Assembly: GCA_964017155.1 (NCBI GenBank)
Contig: OZ024855.1
Coordinates: 4,608,690 to 4,672,689, forward strand
Reading direction: 5' to 3'
From: Oasisia sp. SBJ-2009
Taxonomy: Eukaryota; Annelida; Polychaeta; Sabellida; Siboglinidae
Length of the DNA stretch: 64,000 bases
The notes beneath the pieces are model-generated. The model saw only the letters and a program-made list of their open reading frames with translations, had not been told where the DNA came from and did no database searches. A program made the position numbers and the translations under genes. This document shows, piece by piece, positions 40,901 to 55,900 of this stretch. The first letter of the stretch is position 1; each line of letters begins with the position of its first letter.

Positions 40901-43900
40901 AATTGGGTCAATATATACTGTCGGTAGATGAACAATTATGTGCATAAACACTTACTTCTTCACATATGCAAAGCGGCTTTTAATGTGATGTTTCAGTTGC
41001 AGCTTCGACCACTGCCTCGGCGGAAACCACTGGAACGACTGAAAGCGTTTCCTCGGCAGCGACCACAGAAACAGTCGCATCAAGTACGGTCGGAGAAACA
41101 ACGCAGACTGCTGAAACAACGAGCGAAGGTAAGTGACTTCCATTTCCAACTGATAGATAGAACGCACCTCACTATAATTGGGTCAACAATTAATGTCGGT
41201 AGATGAACTAGCGGCTACACGATACATGGCATGTGCGTATCGAAATATGAAAAAGTAACACGAAAGAATGACTTGCTATACGGTATGGATATGTATTCAA
41301 AGTGTTATTAGGTGTGTAAACTGTTAAGTGTACGAAAATTTGCTTGCGGCCAAAGGACGATATTAAAATCATAATAGAAATCTTAGTACACATATTTCAT
41401 CATTTCGTTTTTCTCAGATATGATTGAGAAGATTTTACTTGATAAACACATATTTTCTAGCAACCACTATATCCGCGGAGAAAACAACTGGGCCAATCGA
41501 AACCTCGACGTCAACGGCGGCCACCGAAAGCACCGCACCAAGCACAAGCGAAGAACCGACGACATCCGTCGAATCAACGAGCGAAGGTAACATTTCTTTT
41601 TAATCGGGCTAATCAAATAATTTTCATATTTCCACGATCAACTTTAAAAAGGATTTTCCTTTTACGACCCAAAAATGATTGAAAATGATGAATTTAAATG
41701 AAACATTAATCATAAGATTATAGCTGTTTTCTAGTCGAATATCCTTGTTAAACAGCGACTGTAGCAAGTACAACAACCGAAAAGAGCACTATTTCTGAAG
41801 AAACATCTACTCCTACGCCACCTTCGACTGAATCGGTGATGACGAGTACAGTCGAATTAGAAAGTTCGACATCTACAAGTAAGATCAATCTACTCACCTA
41901 CATATCACACATTATGTATGTTGATCAGAGTTGTCCAGACAATTATTTACAATTATCTAAAAAACGCGTTTCCATGAACATTAGAAAAGCGATATCTCCA
42001 CAATCTTACCGCAGCATACTCAATTTGATATAAAACGAAAAAAGAACGAGGCATAGCTTGACAAAACTTGTGTTTTGAAACCGTGAAATTCAATGTAACA
42101 GTCACAAGGTGTTTGAGTTTGGTAACTATCAATAAATTAATAAATCGACAGTGACTTCGACTCAATCGACAGTGGAGTCTACGGAAACCACGGGTCGAGT
42201 GACGTCAACAGAAACAATCGCCTCAACTCTTGGCGAAACAACGGCGAGTCCGTCAGAGACTACTAGTGAAGGTAAAGAAGCATGTATGAAAACAGTATAT
42301 TTTCACATTTCAGTAATATTGTAGATTGGCTAATAATTTATGTCGGTCACCTCGAAATGTTTTATTTAGGCTAAATATTAGAAAACATTTTCCCAGCACA
42401 TTTGGAAAGAATGGAATGAAAAATTACATTACATCACCATTGGAAAACATATGTATGTACATGTTTTGATAAAGAACTACGGACAACAACAATATTGTAT
42501 GCCAACAAAATTAGCGAAACGAAATATCGCTGTAAAAACGAAAGAGCTAGTTTCGAGAGGTGATTGGTTGTCATCATCATCATGCTGTCGGTCGCGAAGC
42601 GACAAAGACTGCTTCATGGAAGCTGGTAGCAAAAACTTTTGAAGTACCGCTGGCTTTTGCAAGTTACTAGCGACACTCTCTCGGGGAACAAATAGAGGTC
42701 TCACACCGGCAAGAACATGTCAAGACAGGCGCAAACTATTTGTCCCTGCAGTGGCTGGTCGAGAGATGTTGGGAGTTCCATACACCAACCGCCCTTGATG
42801 CTGCCACAGTGACATGGTTTTCTGTTTAGGGTTTGCTCCCTTAGCCTTCGGTTCTGACAAGAACCTATACCACAAGGCAGTGGTTTACAACTCTGCATGG
42901 CAGGGGCGTCAAACTCCCTGAGGTATTGCAATACCTGAGGTACTGCAATACCTGCATACCAGTGATTGGTTGTACAACTATGTGTATAAACACTTACTTC
43001 TTCAAATATTCAAAGCGGCTTTTAATCTGATGTTTCTGTATACAGCTTCGACCACTGCCTCGGCGGAAACCACTGGAACGACTGGAAGCGTTTCCTCGGC
43101 AGCGACCACAGAAACAGTCGCATCAAGTACGGTCGGAGAAACAACGCAGACTGCTGAAACAACGAGCGAAGGTAAGTGACTTCCATTTCCACCTGATAGA
43201 GATAATGCACCTCACTATAATTGGGTCAATATATACTGTCGGTAGATGAACAATTATGTGCATAAACACTTACTTCTTCACATATGCAAAGCGGCTTTTA
43301 ATGTGATGTTTCAGTTGCAGCTTCGACCACTGCCTCGGCGGAAACCACTGGAACGACTGAAAGCGTTTCCTCGGCAGCGACCACAGAAACAGTCGCATCA
43401 AGTACGGTCGGAGAAACAACGCAGACTGCGGAAACAACGAGCGAAGGTAAGTGACTTCCATTTCCAACTGATAGATAGAACGCACCTCACTATAATTGGG
43501 TCAACAATTAATGTCGGTAGATGAACTAGCGGCTACACGATACATGGCATGTGCGTATCGAAATATGAAAAAGTAACACGAAAGAATGACTTGCTATACG
43601 GTATGGATATGTATTCAAAGTGTTATTAGGTGTGTAAACTGTTAAGTGAACGAAAATTTGCTTGCGGCCAAAGGACGATATTAAAATCATAATAGAAATC
43701 TTAGTACACATATTTCATCATTTCGTTTTTCTCAGATATGATTGAGAAGATTTTACTTGATAAACACATATTTTCTAGCAACCACTATATCCGCGGAGAA
43801 AACAACTGGGCCAATCGAAACCTCGACGTCAACGGCGGCCACCGAAAGCACCGCACCAAGCACAAGCGAAGAACCGACGACATCCGTCGAATCAACGAGC

Positions 43901-46900
43901 GAAGGTAACATTTCTTTTTAATCGGGCTAATCAAATAATTTTCGTATTTCCACGATCAACTTTAAAAAGGATTTTCCTTTTACGACACAAAAATGATTGA
44001 AAATTATGAATTTAAATGAAACATTAATCATAAGATTATAGCTGTTTTCTAGTCGAATATCCTTGTTAAACAGCGACTGTAGCAAGTACAACAACCGAAA
44101 AGAGCACTATTTCTGAAGAAACATCTACTCCTACGCCACCTTCGACTGAATCGGTGATGACGAGTACAGTCGAATTAGAAAGTTCGACATCTACAAGTAA
44201 GATCAATCTACTCACCTACATATCACACATTATGTATGTTGATCAGAGTTGTCCAGACAATTATTTACAATTATCTAAACAACGCGTTTCCATGAACATT
44301 AGAAAAGCGATATCTCCACAATCTTACCGCAGCATACTCAATTTGATATAAAACGAAAAAAGAACGAGGCATAGCTTGACAAAACTTGTGTTTTGAAACC
44401 GTGAAATTCAATGTAACAGTCACAAGGTGTTTGAGTTTGGTAATGATCAATAAATTAATAAATCGACAGTGACTTCGACTCAATCGACAGTGGAGTCTAC
44501 GGAAACCACGGGTCGAGTGACGTCAACAGAAACAATCGCCTCAACTGCTGGCGAAACAACGACGACTCCGTCAGAGACAACTAGTGAAGGTAAAGAAGCA
44601 TATATGAAAACAGTATATTTTCACATTTCAGTAATATTGTAGATTGGCTAATAATTTATGTTGGTCACCTCGAAATTTTTTATTTAGGCTAAATACTAGA
44701 AAACATTTTCCCAGCACATAATTACTCATTTGGAAAGAATGGAATGAAAAATTACATTACATCACCATTGGAAAACATATGTATGTACATGTTTTGATAA
44801 AGAACTACGGACAACAACAATATTGTATGCCAACAAAATTAGCGAAACGAAATATCGCTGTAAAAACGAAAGAGCTAGTCTCGAGAGGTGATTGATTGTA
44901 CAACTATGTGTATAAACACTTACTTCTTCAAATATTCAAAGCGGCTTTTAATCTGATGTTTCTGTATACAGCTTCGACCACTGCCTCGGCGGAAACCACT
45001 GGAACGACTGAAAGCGTTTCCTCGGCAGCGACCACAGAAACAGTCGCATCAAGTACGGTCGGAGAAACAACGCAGACTGCTGAAACAACGAGCGAAGGTA
45101 AGTGACTTCCATTTCCACCTGATAGAGATAATGCACCTCACTATAATTGGGTCAATATTTACTGTCGGTAGATGAACAATTCTGTGCATAAACACTTACT
45201 TCTTCACATATGCAAAGCGGCTTTTAATGTGATGTTTCTGTTGCAGCTTCGACCACTGCCTCGGCGGAAACCACTGGAACGACTGAAAGCGTTTCCTCGG
45301 CAGCGACCACAGAAACAGTCGCATCAAGTACGGTCGGAGAAACAACGCAGACTGTTGAAACAACGAGCGAAGGTAAGTGACTTCCATTCCCAACTGATAG
45401 ATAGAACGCACCTCACTATAATTGGGTCAACAATTAATGTCGGTAGATGAACTAGCGGCTACACGATACATGGCATGTGCGTATCGAAATATGAAAAAGT
45501 AACACGAAAGAATGACTTGCTATACGGTATGGATATGTATTCAAAGTGTTATTAGGTGTGTAAAGTGATAAGTGTACGAAAATTTGCTTGCGGCTAAAGG
45601 ACGATATTAAAATCATAATATAAATGTTAGTACACATATTTCATCATTTCGTTTTTCTCAGATATGATTGAGAAGATTTTACTTGATAAACAAATATTTT
45701 ATAGCAACCACTATATCCGCGGAGAAAACAACTGGGCCATTCGAAACCTCGACGTCAACGGCGGCCACCGAAAGCACCGCACCAAGCACAAGCGAAGAAC
45801 CGACGACATCCGTCGAATCAGCGAGCGAAGGTAACATTTCTTTTTAATCGGGCTAATCAAATAATTTTCGTATTTGCACGATCAACTTTAAAAAGGATTT
45901 TCCTTTTACGACACAAAAATGATTGAAAATGATGAATTTAAATGAAACATTAATCATAAGATTATAGCTGTTTTCTAGTCGAATATCCTTGTTAAACAGC
46001 GACTGTAGCAAGTACAACAACCGAAAAGAGCACTATTTCTGAAGAAACATCTACTCCTACGCCACCTTCGACTGAATCGGTGATGACGAGTACAGTCGAA
46101 TTAGAAAGTTCGACATCTACAAGTAAGATCAATCTACTCACCTACATATCAGACATTATGTATGTTGATCAGAGTTGTCCAGACAATTATTTACAATTAT
46201 CTAAACAACGCGTTTCCATGAACATTAGAAAAGCGATATCTCCACAATCTTACCGCAGCATACTCAATTTGATATAAAACGAAAAAAGAACGAGGCATAG
46301 CTTGACAAAACTTGTGTTTTGAAACCGTGAAATTCAATGTAACAGTCACAAGGTGTTTGAGTTTGGTAACTATCAATAAATTTATAAATCGACAGTGACT
46401 TCGACTCAATCGACAGTGGAGTCTACGGAAACCACGGGTCGAGTGACGTCAACAGAAACAATCGCCTCAACTGCTGGCGAAACAACGGCGAGTCCGTCAG
46501 AGACTACTAGTGAAGGTAAAGAAGCATATATGAAAACAGTATATTTTCACATTTCAGTAATATTGTAGATTGGCTAATAATTTATGTCGGTCACCTCGAA
46601 TTTTTTTATTTAGGCTAAATATTAGAAAACATTTTCCCAGCACATAATTACTCATTTGGAAAGAATGGAATGAAAAATTACATTACATCACCATTGGAAA
46701 ACATGTATGTACATGTTTTGATAAAGAACTACGGACAGCAACAATATTGTATTCCAACAAAATTAGCGAAACGAAATATCGCTGTAAAAACGAAAGAGCT
46801 ATAGTCTCGAGAGGTGATTGATTGTACAACTATGTGTATAAACACTTACTTCTTCAAATATTCAAAGCGGCTTTTAATCTGATGTTTCTGTATACAGCTT

Positions 46901-49900
46901 CGACCACTGCCTCGGCGGAAACCACTGGAACGACTGAAAGCGTTTCCTCGGCAACGACCACAGAAACAGTCGCATCAAGTACGGTCGGAGAAACAACGCA
47001 GACTGCTGAAACAACGAGCGAAGGTAAGTGACTTCCATTTCCACCTGATAGAGATAATGCACCTCACTATAATTGGGTCAATATTTACTGTCGGTAGATG
47101 AACAATTCTGTGCATAAACACTTACTTCTTCACATATGCAAAGCGGCTTTTAATGTGATGTTTCTGTTGCAGCTTCGACCACTGCCTCGGCGGAAACCAC
47201 TGGAACGACTGAAAGCGTTTCCTCGGCAGCGACCACAGAAACAGTCGCATCAAGTACGGTTGGAGAAACAACGCAGACTGCTGAAACAACGAGCGAAGGT
47301 AAGTTACTTCCATTTCCAACTGATAGATAGAACGCACCTCACTATAATTGGGTCAACAATTAATGTCGGTAGATGAACTAGCGGCTACACAATACATGGC
47401 ATGTGCGTATCGAAATATGAAAAAGTAACACGAAAGAATGACTTGCTATACGGTATGGATATGTATTCAAAGTGTTATTAGGTGTGTAAAGTGTTAAGTG
47501 TACGAAAATTTGCTTGCGGCCAAAGGACGATGTTAAAATCATAATAGAAATGTTAGTACACATAGTTCATCATTTCGTTTTTTGTCAGATAAGATTGAGA
47601 AGATTTTACTTGATAAACAAATATTTTCTAGCAACCACTATATCCGCGGAGAAAACAACTGGGCCAATCGAAACCTCGACGTCAACGGCGGCCACCGAAA
47701 GCACCGCACCAAGAACAAGCGAAGAACCGACGACATCCGTCGAATCAACGAGCGAAGGTAACATTTCTTTTTAATCGGGCTAATCAAATAATTTTTATAT
47801 TTCCACGATCAACTTTAAAAAGGATTTTCCTTTTACGACCCAAAACTGATTGAAAATTATTAATATAAATGAAACGTTAATCATAAGATTATAGCTGTTT
47901 TCTAGTCGAATATCCTTGTTAAACAGCGACTGTAGCAAGTACAACAACCGAAAAAAGAACTATTTCTGAAGAAACATCTACTCCTACGCCACCTTCGACT
48001 GAATCGGTGATGACGAGTACAGTCGAATTAGAAAGTTCGTCATCAACAAGTAAGATCAATCTAGTCACCTACATATCACACGTTATGTATGTTGATCAGA
48101 GTTGTCCACACAATTATTTACAATTATCTAAAAAACGCGTTTCCATGAACATTAGAAAAGCGATATCTCCACAATCTTACCGCAGCATACTCAATTTGAT
48201 ATAAAACGAAAAAAGAACGAGGCATAGCTTGACAAAACTTGTGTTTTGAAACCGTGAAATTCAATGTAACAGTCACAAGGTGTTTGAGTTTGGTAACTAT
48301 CAATAAATTAATAAATCGACAGTGACTTCGACTCACTCGACAGTGGAGTCTACGGAAACCACGGGTCGAGTGACGTCAACAGAAACAATCGCCTCAACTG
48401 TTGGCGAAACAACGGCGAGTCCGTCAGAGACTACTAGTGAAGGTAAAGAAGCATATATGAAAACAGTATATTTTCACAATTCAGTAATATTGTAGATTGG
48501 CTAATAATTTATGTCGGTCACCTCGAATTTTTTTATTTAGGCTAAATATTAGAAAACATTTTCCCAGCACAAAAGTACTCACTTGGAAAGAATGGAATGA
48601 AAAATTTCATTATATCACAATTGGAAAACATATGTATGTACATGTTTTGATAAAGAACTACGGACAGCAACAATATTGTATGCCAACAAAATTAGCGAAA
48701 CGAAATATCGCTGTAAAAACGAAAGAGCTATAGTCTCGAGAGGTGATTGATTGTACAACTATGTGTATAAACACTTACTTCTTCAAATATTCAAAGCGGC
48801 TTTTAATCTGATGTTTCTGTATACAGCTTCGACCACTGCCTCGGCGGAAACCACTGGAACGACTGAAAGCGTTTCCTCGGCAGCGACCACAGAAACAGTC
48901 GCATCAAGTACGGTCGGAGAAACAACGCAGACTGCTGAAACAACGAGCGAAGGTAAGTGACTTCCATTTCCACCTGATAGAGATAATGCACCTCACTATA
49001 TTTGGGTCAATATTTACTGTCGGTAGATGAACAATTCTGTGCATAAACACTTACTTCTTCACATATGCAAAGCGGCTTTTAATGTGATGTTTCTGTTGCA
49101 GCTTCGACCACTGCCTCGGCGGAAACCACTGGAACGACTGAAAGCGTTTCCTCGGCAGCGACCACAGAAACAGTCGCATCAAGTACGGTTGGCGAAACAA
49201 CGCAGACTGCTGAAACAACGAGCGAAGGTAAGTGACTTCCATTTCCAACTGATAGATAGAACGCACCTCACTATAATTGGGTCAACAATTAATGCCGGTA
49301 GATGAACTAGCGGCTACACAATACATGGCATGTGCGTATCGAAATATGAAAAAGTAACACGAAAGAATGACTTGCTATACGGTATGGATATGTATTCAAA
49401 GTGTTATTAGGTGTGTAAAGTGTTAAGTGTACGAAAATTTGCTTGCGGCCAAAGGACGATATTAAAATCATAATAGAAATGTTAGTACACATAGTTCATC
49501 ATTTCGTTTTTTGTCAGATAAGATTGAGAAGATTTTACTTGATAAACAAATATTTTCTAGCAACCACTATATCCGCGGAGAAAACAACTGGGCCAATCGA
49601 AACCTTGACGTCAACGGCGGCCACCGAAAGCACCGCACCAAGCACAAGCGAAGAACCGACGACATCCGTCGAATCAACGAGCGAAGGTAACATTTCTTTT
49701 TAATCGGGCTAATCAAATAATTTTTATATTTCCACGATCAACTTTAAAAAGGATTTTCCTTTTACGACCCAAAACTGATTGAAAATTATTAATATAAATG
49801 AAACATTAATCATAAGATTATAGCTGTTTTCTAGTCGAATATCCTTGTTAAACAGCGACTGTAGCAAGTACAACAACCGAAAACAGCACTATTTCTGAAG

Positions 49901-52900
49901 AAACATCTACTCCTACGCCACCTTCGACTGAATCGGTGATGACGAGTACAGTCGAATTAGAAAGTTCGACATCTACAAGTAAGATCAATCTACTCACCTA
50001 CATATCACACGTTATGTATGTTGATCAGAGTTGTCCACACAATTATTTACAATTATCTAAAAAACGCGTTTCCATGAACATTAGAAAAGCGATATCTCCA
50101 CAATCTTACCGCAGCATACTCAATTTGATATAAAACGAAAAAAGAACGAGGCATAGCTTGACAAAACTTGTGTTTTGAAAACGTGAAATTCAATGTAACA
50201 GTCACAAGGTGTTTGAGTTTGGTAACTATCAATAAATTAATAAATCGACAGTGACTTCGACTCAATCGACAGTGGAGTCTACGGAAACCACGGGTCGAGT
50301 GACGTCAACAGAAACAATCGCCTCAACTGTTGGCGAAACAACGGCGAGTCCGTCAGAGACTACTAGTGAAGATAAAGAAGCATATATGAAAACAGTATAT
50401 TTTCACAATTCAGTAATATTGTAGATTGGCTAATAATTTATGTCGGTCACCTCGAAATTTTTTATTTAGGCTAAATATTAGAAAACATTTTCCCAGCACA
50501 AAATTACTCATTTGGAAAGAATGGAATGAAAAATTACATTACATCACCATTGGAAAACATATGTATGTACATGTTTTGATAAAGAACTACGGACAGCAAC
50601 AATATTGTATGCCAACAAAATTAGCGAAACGAAATATCGCTGTAAAAACGAAAGAGCTATAGTCTCGAGAGGTGATTGATTGTACAACTATGTGTATAAA
50701 CACTTACTTCTTCAAATATTCAAAGCGGCTTTTAATCTGATGTTTCTGTATACAGCTTCGACCTCTGCCTCGGCGGAAACCACTGGAACGACTGAAAGCG
50801 TTTCCTCGGCAGCGACCACAGAAACAGTCGCATCAAGTACGGTCGGAGAAACAACGCAGACTGCTGAAACAACGAGCGAAGGTAAGTGACTTTCATTTCC
50901 ACCTGATAGAGATAATGAACCTCACTATAATTGGGTCAATATTTACTGTCGGTAGATGAACAATTCTGTGCATAAACACTTACTTCTTCACATATGCAAA
51001 GCGGCTTTTAATGTGATGTTTCTGTTGCAGCTTCGACCACTGCCTCGGCGGAAACCACTGGAACGACTGAAAGCGTTTCCTCGGCAGCGACCACAGAAAC
51101 AGTCGCATCAAGTACGGTTGGAGAAACAACGCAGACTGCTGAAACAACGAGCGAAGGTAAGTGACTTCCATTTCCAACTGATAGATAGAACGCACCTCAC
51201 TATAATTGGGTCAACAATTAATGTCGGTAGATGAACTAGCGGCTACACGATACATGACATGTGCGTATCGAAATATGAAAAAGTAACACGAAAGAATGAC
51301 TTGCTATACGGTATGGATATGTATTCAAAGTGTTATTAGGTGTGTAAAGTGTTAAGTGTACGAAAATTTGCTTGCGGCCAAAGGACGATATTAAAATCAT
51401 AATAGAAATGTTAGTACACATAGTTCATCATTTCGTTTTTTGTCAGATAAGATTGAGAAGATTTTACTTGATAAACAAATATTTTGTAGCAACCACTATA
51501 TCCGCGGAGAAAACAACTGGGCCAATCGAAACCTCGACGTCAACGGCGGCCACCGAAAGCACCGCACCAAGCACAAGCGAAGAACCGACGACATCCGTCG
51601 AATCAACGAGCGAAGGTAACATTTCTTTTTAATCGGGCTAATCAAATAATTTTTATATTTCCACGATCAACTTTAAAAAGGATTTTCCTTTTTCGACCCA
51701 AAACTGATTGAAAATTATTAATATAAATGAAACGTTAATCATAATATTATAGCTGTTTTCTAGTCGAATATCCTTGTTAAACAGCGACTGTAGCAAGTAC
51801 AACAACCGAAAAAAGAACTATTTCTGAAGAAACATCTACTCCTACGCCACCTTCGACTGAATCGGTGATGACGAGTACAGTCGAATTAGAAAGTTCGACA
51901 TCAACAAGTAAGATCAATCTACTCACCCACATATCACACGTTATGTATGTTGATCAGAGTTGTCCACACAATTATTTACAATTATCTAAAAAACGCGTTT
52001 CCATGAACATTAGAAAAGCGATATCTCCACAATCTTACCGCAGCATACTCAATTTGATATAAAACGAAAAAAGAACGAGGCATAGCTTGACAAAACTTGT
52101 GTTTTGAAACCGTGAAATTCAATGTAACAGTCACAAGGTGTTTGAGTTTGGTAACTATCAATAAATTAATAAATCGACAGTGACTTCGACTCACTCGACA
52201 GTGGAGTCTACGGAAACCACGGGTCGAGTGACGTCAACAGAAACAATCGCCTCAACTGTTGGCGAAACAACGGCGAGTCCGTCAGAGACTACTAGTGAAG
52301 GTAAAGAAGCATATATGAAAACAGTATATTTTCACAATTCAGTAATATTGTAGATTGGCTAATAATTTATGTCGGTCACCTCGAAATTTTTTATTTAGGC
52401 TAAATATTAGAAAACATTTTCCCAGCACAAAAGTACTCACTTGGAAAGAATGGAATGAAAAATTTCATTATATCACAATTGGAAAACATATGTATGTACA
52501 TGTTTTGATAAAGAACTACGGACAGCAACAATATTGTATGCCAACAAAATTAGCGAAACGAAATATCGCTGTAAAAACGAAAGAGCTATAGTCTCGAGAG
52601 GTGATTGATTGTACAACTATGTGTATAAACACTTACTTCTTCAAATATTCAAAGCGGCTTTTAATCTGATGTTTCTGTATACAGCTTCGACCACTGCCTC
52701 GGCGGAAACCACTGGAACGACTGAAAGCGTTTCCTCGGCAGCGACCACAGAAACAGTCGCATCAAGTACGGTCGGAGAAACAACGCAGACTGCTGAAACA
52801 ACGAGCGAAGGTAAGTGACTTCCATTTCCACCTGATAGAGATAATGCACCTCACTATATTTGGGTCAATATTTACTGTCGGTAGATGAACAATTCTGTGC

Positions 52901-55900
52901 ATAAACACTTACTTCTTCACATATGCAAAGCGGCTTTTAATGTGATGTTTCTGTTGCAGCTTCGACCACTGCCTCGGCGGAAACCACTGGAACGACTGAA
53001 AGCGTTTCCTCGGCAGCGACCACAGAAACAGTCGCATCAAGTACGGTTGGCGAAACAACGCAGACTGCTGAAACAACGAGCGAAGGTAAGTGACTTCCAT
53101 TTCCAACTGATAGATAGAACGCACCTCACTATAATTGGGTCAACAATTAATGCCGGTAGATGAACTAGCGGCTACACAATACATGGCATGTGCGTATCGA
53201 AATATGAAAAAGTAACACGAAAGAATGACTTGCTATACGGTATGGATATGTATTCAAAGTGTTATTAGGTGTGTAAAGTGTTAAGTGTACGAAAATTTGC
53301 TTGCGGCCAAAGGACGATATTAAAATCATAATAGAAATGTTAGTACACATAGTTCATCATTTCGTTTTTTGTCAGATAAGATTGAGAAGATTTTACTTGA
53401 TAAACAAATATTTTCTAGCAACCACTATATCCGCGGAGAAAACAACTGGGCCAATCGAAACCTTGACGTCAACGGCGGCCACCGAAAGCACCGCACCAAG
53501 CACAAGCGAAGAACCGACGACATCCGTCGAATCAACGAGCGAAGGTAACATTTCTTTTTAATCGGGCTAATCAAATAATTTTTATATTTCCACGATCAAC
53601 TTTAAAAAGGATTTTCCTTTTACGACCCAAAACTGATTGAAAATTATTAATATAAATGAAACATTAATCATAAGATTATAGCTGTTTTCTAGTCGAATAT
53701 CCTTGTTAAACAGCGACTGTAGCAAGTACAACAACCGAAAACAGCACTATTTCTGAAGAAACATCTACTCCTACGCCACCTTCGACTGAATCGGTGATGA
53801 CGAGTACAGTCGAATTAGAAAGTTCGACATCTACAAGTAAGATCAATCTACTCACCTACATATCACACGTTATGTATGTTGATCAGAGTTGTCCACACAA
53901 TTATTTACAATTATCTAAAAAACGCGTTTCCATGAACATTAGAAAAGCGATATCTCCACAATCTTACCGCAGCATACTCAATTTGATATAAAACGAAAAA
54001 AGAACGAGGCATAGCTTGACAAAACTTGTGTTTTGAAAACGTGAAATTCAATGTAACAGTCACAAGGTGTTTGAGTTTGGTAACTATCAATAAATTAATA
54101 AATCGACAGTGACTTCGACTCAATCGACAGTGGAGTCTACGGAAACCACGGGTCGAGTGACGTCAACAGAAACAATCGCCTCAACTGTTGGCGAAACAAC
54201 GGCGAGTCCGTCAGAGACTACTAGTGAAGATAAAGAAGCATATATGAAAACAGTATATTTTCACAATTCAGTAATATTGTAGATTGGCTAATAATTTATG
54301 TCGGTCACCTCGAAATTTTTTATTTAGGCTAAATATTAGAAAACATTTTCCCAGCACAAAATTACTCATTTGGAAAGAATGGAATGAAAAATTACATTAC
54401 ATCACCATTGGAAAACATATGTATGTACATGTTTTGATAAAGAACTACGGACAGCAACAATATTGTATGCCAACAAAATTAGCGAAACGAAATATCGCTG
54501 TAAAAACGAAAGAGCTATAGTCTCGAGAGGTGATTGATTGTACAACTATGTGTATAAACACTTACTTCTTCAAATATTCAAAGCGGCTTTTAATCTGATG
54601 TTTCTGTATACAGCTTCGACCTCTGCCTCGGCGGAAACCACTGGAACGACTGAAAGCGTTTCCTCGGCAGCGACCACAGAAACAGTCGCATCAAGTACGG
54701 TCGGAGAAACAACGCAGACTGCTGAAACAACGAGCGAAGGTAAGTGACTTTCATTTCCACCTGATAGAGATAATGAACCTCACTATAATTGGGTCAATAT
54801 TTACTGTCGGTAGATGAACAATTCTGTGCATAAACACTTACTTCTTCACATATGCAAAGCGGCTTTTAATGTGATGTTTCTGTTGCAGCTTCGACCACTG
54901 CCTCGGCGGAAACCACTGGAACGACTGAAAGCGTTTCCTCGGCAGCGACCACAGAAACAGTCGCATCAAGTACGGTTGGAGAAACAACGCAGACTGCTGA
55001 AACAACGAGCGAAGGTAAGTGACTTCCATTTCCAACTGATAGATAGAACGCACCTCACTATAATTGGGTCAACAATTAATGTCGGTAGATGAACTAGCGG
55101 CTACACGATACATGACATGTGCGTATCGAAATATGAAAAAGTAACACGAAAGAATGACTTGCTATACGGTATGGATATGTATTCAAAGTGTTATTAGGTG
55201 TGTAAAGTGTTAAGTGTACGAAAATTTGCTTGCGGCCAAAGGACGATATTAAAATCATAATAGAAATGTTAGTACACATAGTTCATCATTTCGTTTTTTG
55301 TCAGATAAGATTGAGAAGATTTTACTTGATAAACAAATATTTTGTAGCAACCACTATATCCGCGGAGAAAACAACTGGGCCAATCGAAACCTCGACGTCA
55401 ACGGCGGCCACCGAAAGCACCGCACCAAGCACAAGCGAAGAACCGACGACATCCGTCGAATCAACGAGCGAAGGTAACATTTCTTTTTAATCGGGCTAAT
55501 CAAATAATTTTTATATTTCCACGATCAACTTTAAAAAGGATTTTCCTTTTTCGACCCAAAACTGATTGAAAATTATTAATATAAATGAAACGTTAATCAT
55601 AATATTATAGCTGTTTTCTAGTCGAATATCCTTGTTAAACAGCGACTGTAGCAAGTACAACAACCGAAAAAAGAACTATTTCTGAAGAAACATCTACTCC
55701 TACGCCACCTTCGACTGAATCGGTGATGACGAGTACAGTCGAATTAGAAAGTTCGACATCAACAAGTAAGATCAATCTACTCACCCACATATCACACGTT
55801 ATGTATGTTGATCAGAGTTGTCCACACAATTATTTACAATTATCTAAAAAACGCGTTTCCATGAACATTAGAAAAGCGATATCTCCACAATCTTACCGCA

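Larger units (their letters stand above)
36684..43874 (+). repeat. Segmental duplication, right copy (about 7.2 kb)
   Basis: This is the counterpart of about 16,000-23,190, covering the end of unit 11 through unit 14. The shared retroelement insertions at identical positions prove common origin by duplication or conversion rather than independent insertion. Confidence 0.85.
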
